Made by a program: the position numbers and the translations under genes. A stretch of DNA of 5,816 nucleotides from Flavobacterium sp. (lineage in GTDB: Bacteria > Bacteroidota > Bacteroidia > Flavobacteriales > Flavobacteriaceae), in NCBI GenBank assembly GCA_024709705.1, contig JANJWE010000133.1:1-5816 (forward strand), read 5' to 3'. Positions 5,729 to 5,816 of the stretch are shown in pieces; positions within the stretch are counted from its first letter, which is position 1; every line of letters begins with the position of its first letter. The notes under the pieces are model-generated. The model was not told where the DNA came from. It did no database searches and saw nothing but the letters and a program-made list of their open reading frames with translations.

Positions 5729-5816
5729 TTTTTGAGATTTAGTTTTTCTGCAAAATAATCACAAAAATCCCGCATAGTATCTGCCATTTTATCATCATCA
5801 GTGGCTCTTTGATAGG
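5725..5816 (-). CDS. gldC: C-terminal end of a probable GldC gliding-motility protein (runs off right edge)
   Basis: Reading the minus strand from the right edge gives 29 complete codons and a TAA (5727-5725): YQRATDDDKMADTMRDFCDY followed by FAEKLNLKN. From memory this resembles the C-terminus of GldC, a small (about 110-residue) cytoplasmic protein of Bacteroidota needed with other Gld proteins for gliding motility and type IX secretion, where a RATxDEKM...DFCDYFAEKL type ending is typical. The assignment rests on this short tail only. The gene is convergent with engB and overlaps its stop by 4 nt (TTAG, 5725-5728), leaving no room for a terminator between them. Confidence 0.6.
   Translation of the reverse strand, partial: YQRATDDDKMADTMRDFCDYFAEKLNLKN

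Noticed and set aside
1..5816. A new defence, mobile or multi-gene accessory system.
   Set aside because: All genes are core housekeeping or conserved Flavobacteriia neighbours, base composition looks even, and no transposase, integrase, att site, CRISPR repeat or toxin-antitoxin pair is visible.

Overview
The window is about 5.8 kb of AT-rich DNA from a member of the Bacteroidota, most likely the class Flavobacteriia. Four things point there. The gene order is mraZ-rsmH-ftsL-ftsI-murE with a FtsI that carries a C-terminal PASTA domain. The -7 promoter elements have the TAnnTTTG form used by the Bacteroidota primary sigma factor. Clear Shine-Dalgarno sequences are absent. A gene end at the right edge resembles the gliding-motility protein GldC.

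Layout. Positions 1-3949, all on the minus strand, hold the start of the division and cell wall (dcw) cluster. Transcription runs right to left: mraZ (starting at a TTG, 3949), rsmH/mraW, ftsL, ftsI and the first 88 codons of murE, which runs off the left edge. Every junction overlaps (mraZ/rsmH 26 nt or 14 nt depending on start, rsmH/ftsL 4 nt, ftsL/ftsI 10 nt, ftsI/murE 4 nt), so the genes look like one translationally coupled operon. The products act together: MraZ is the cluster regulator, RsmH methylates 16S rRNA, FtsL and FtsI belong to the septal divisome, and MurE makes a peptidoglycan precursor.

Positions 3950-4307 are a divergent intergenic region. On the mraZ side there is a clean TATATTTG -7 element, and behind it four direct GTGG boxes at 10, 10 and 21 bp spacing, which is the pattern expected of a MraZ operator. 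On the other side there is a second TATATTTG element just ahead of an alpha/beta-hydrolase gene, plus two adjacent inverted repeats of unknown function.

Positions 4308-5728, plus strand, hold the alpha/beta hydrolase and then the ribosome-assembly GTPase engB (yihA/ysxC), with a hairpin terminator between them. The hydrolase reading frame is full length and well preserved but is cut at codon 27 by a TGA exactly where the family has the glycine of the HG oxyanion motif. This is the main anomaly in the window. At the right edge the last 29 codons of a convergent gene, probably gldC, overlap the engB stop by 4 nt.

I see no mobile element, CRISPR array, tRNA, rRNA or new multi-gene system. This is a core, conserved region with two points of interest: the MraZ box array and the interrupted hydrolase.
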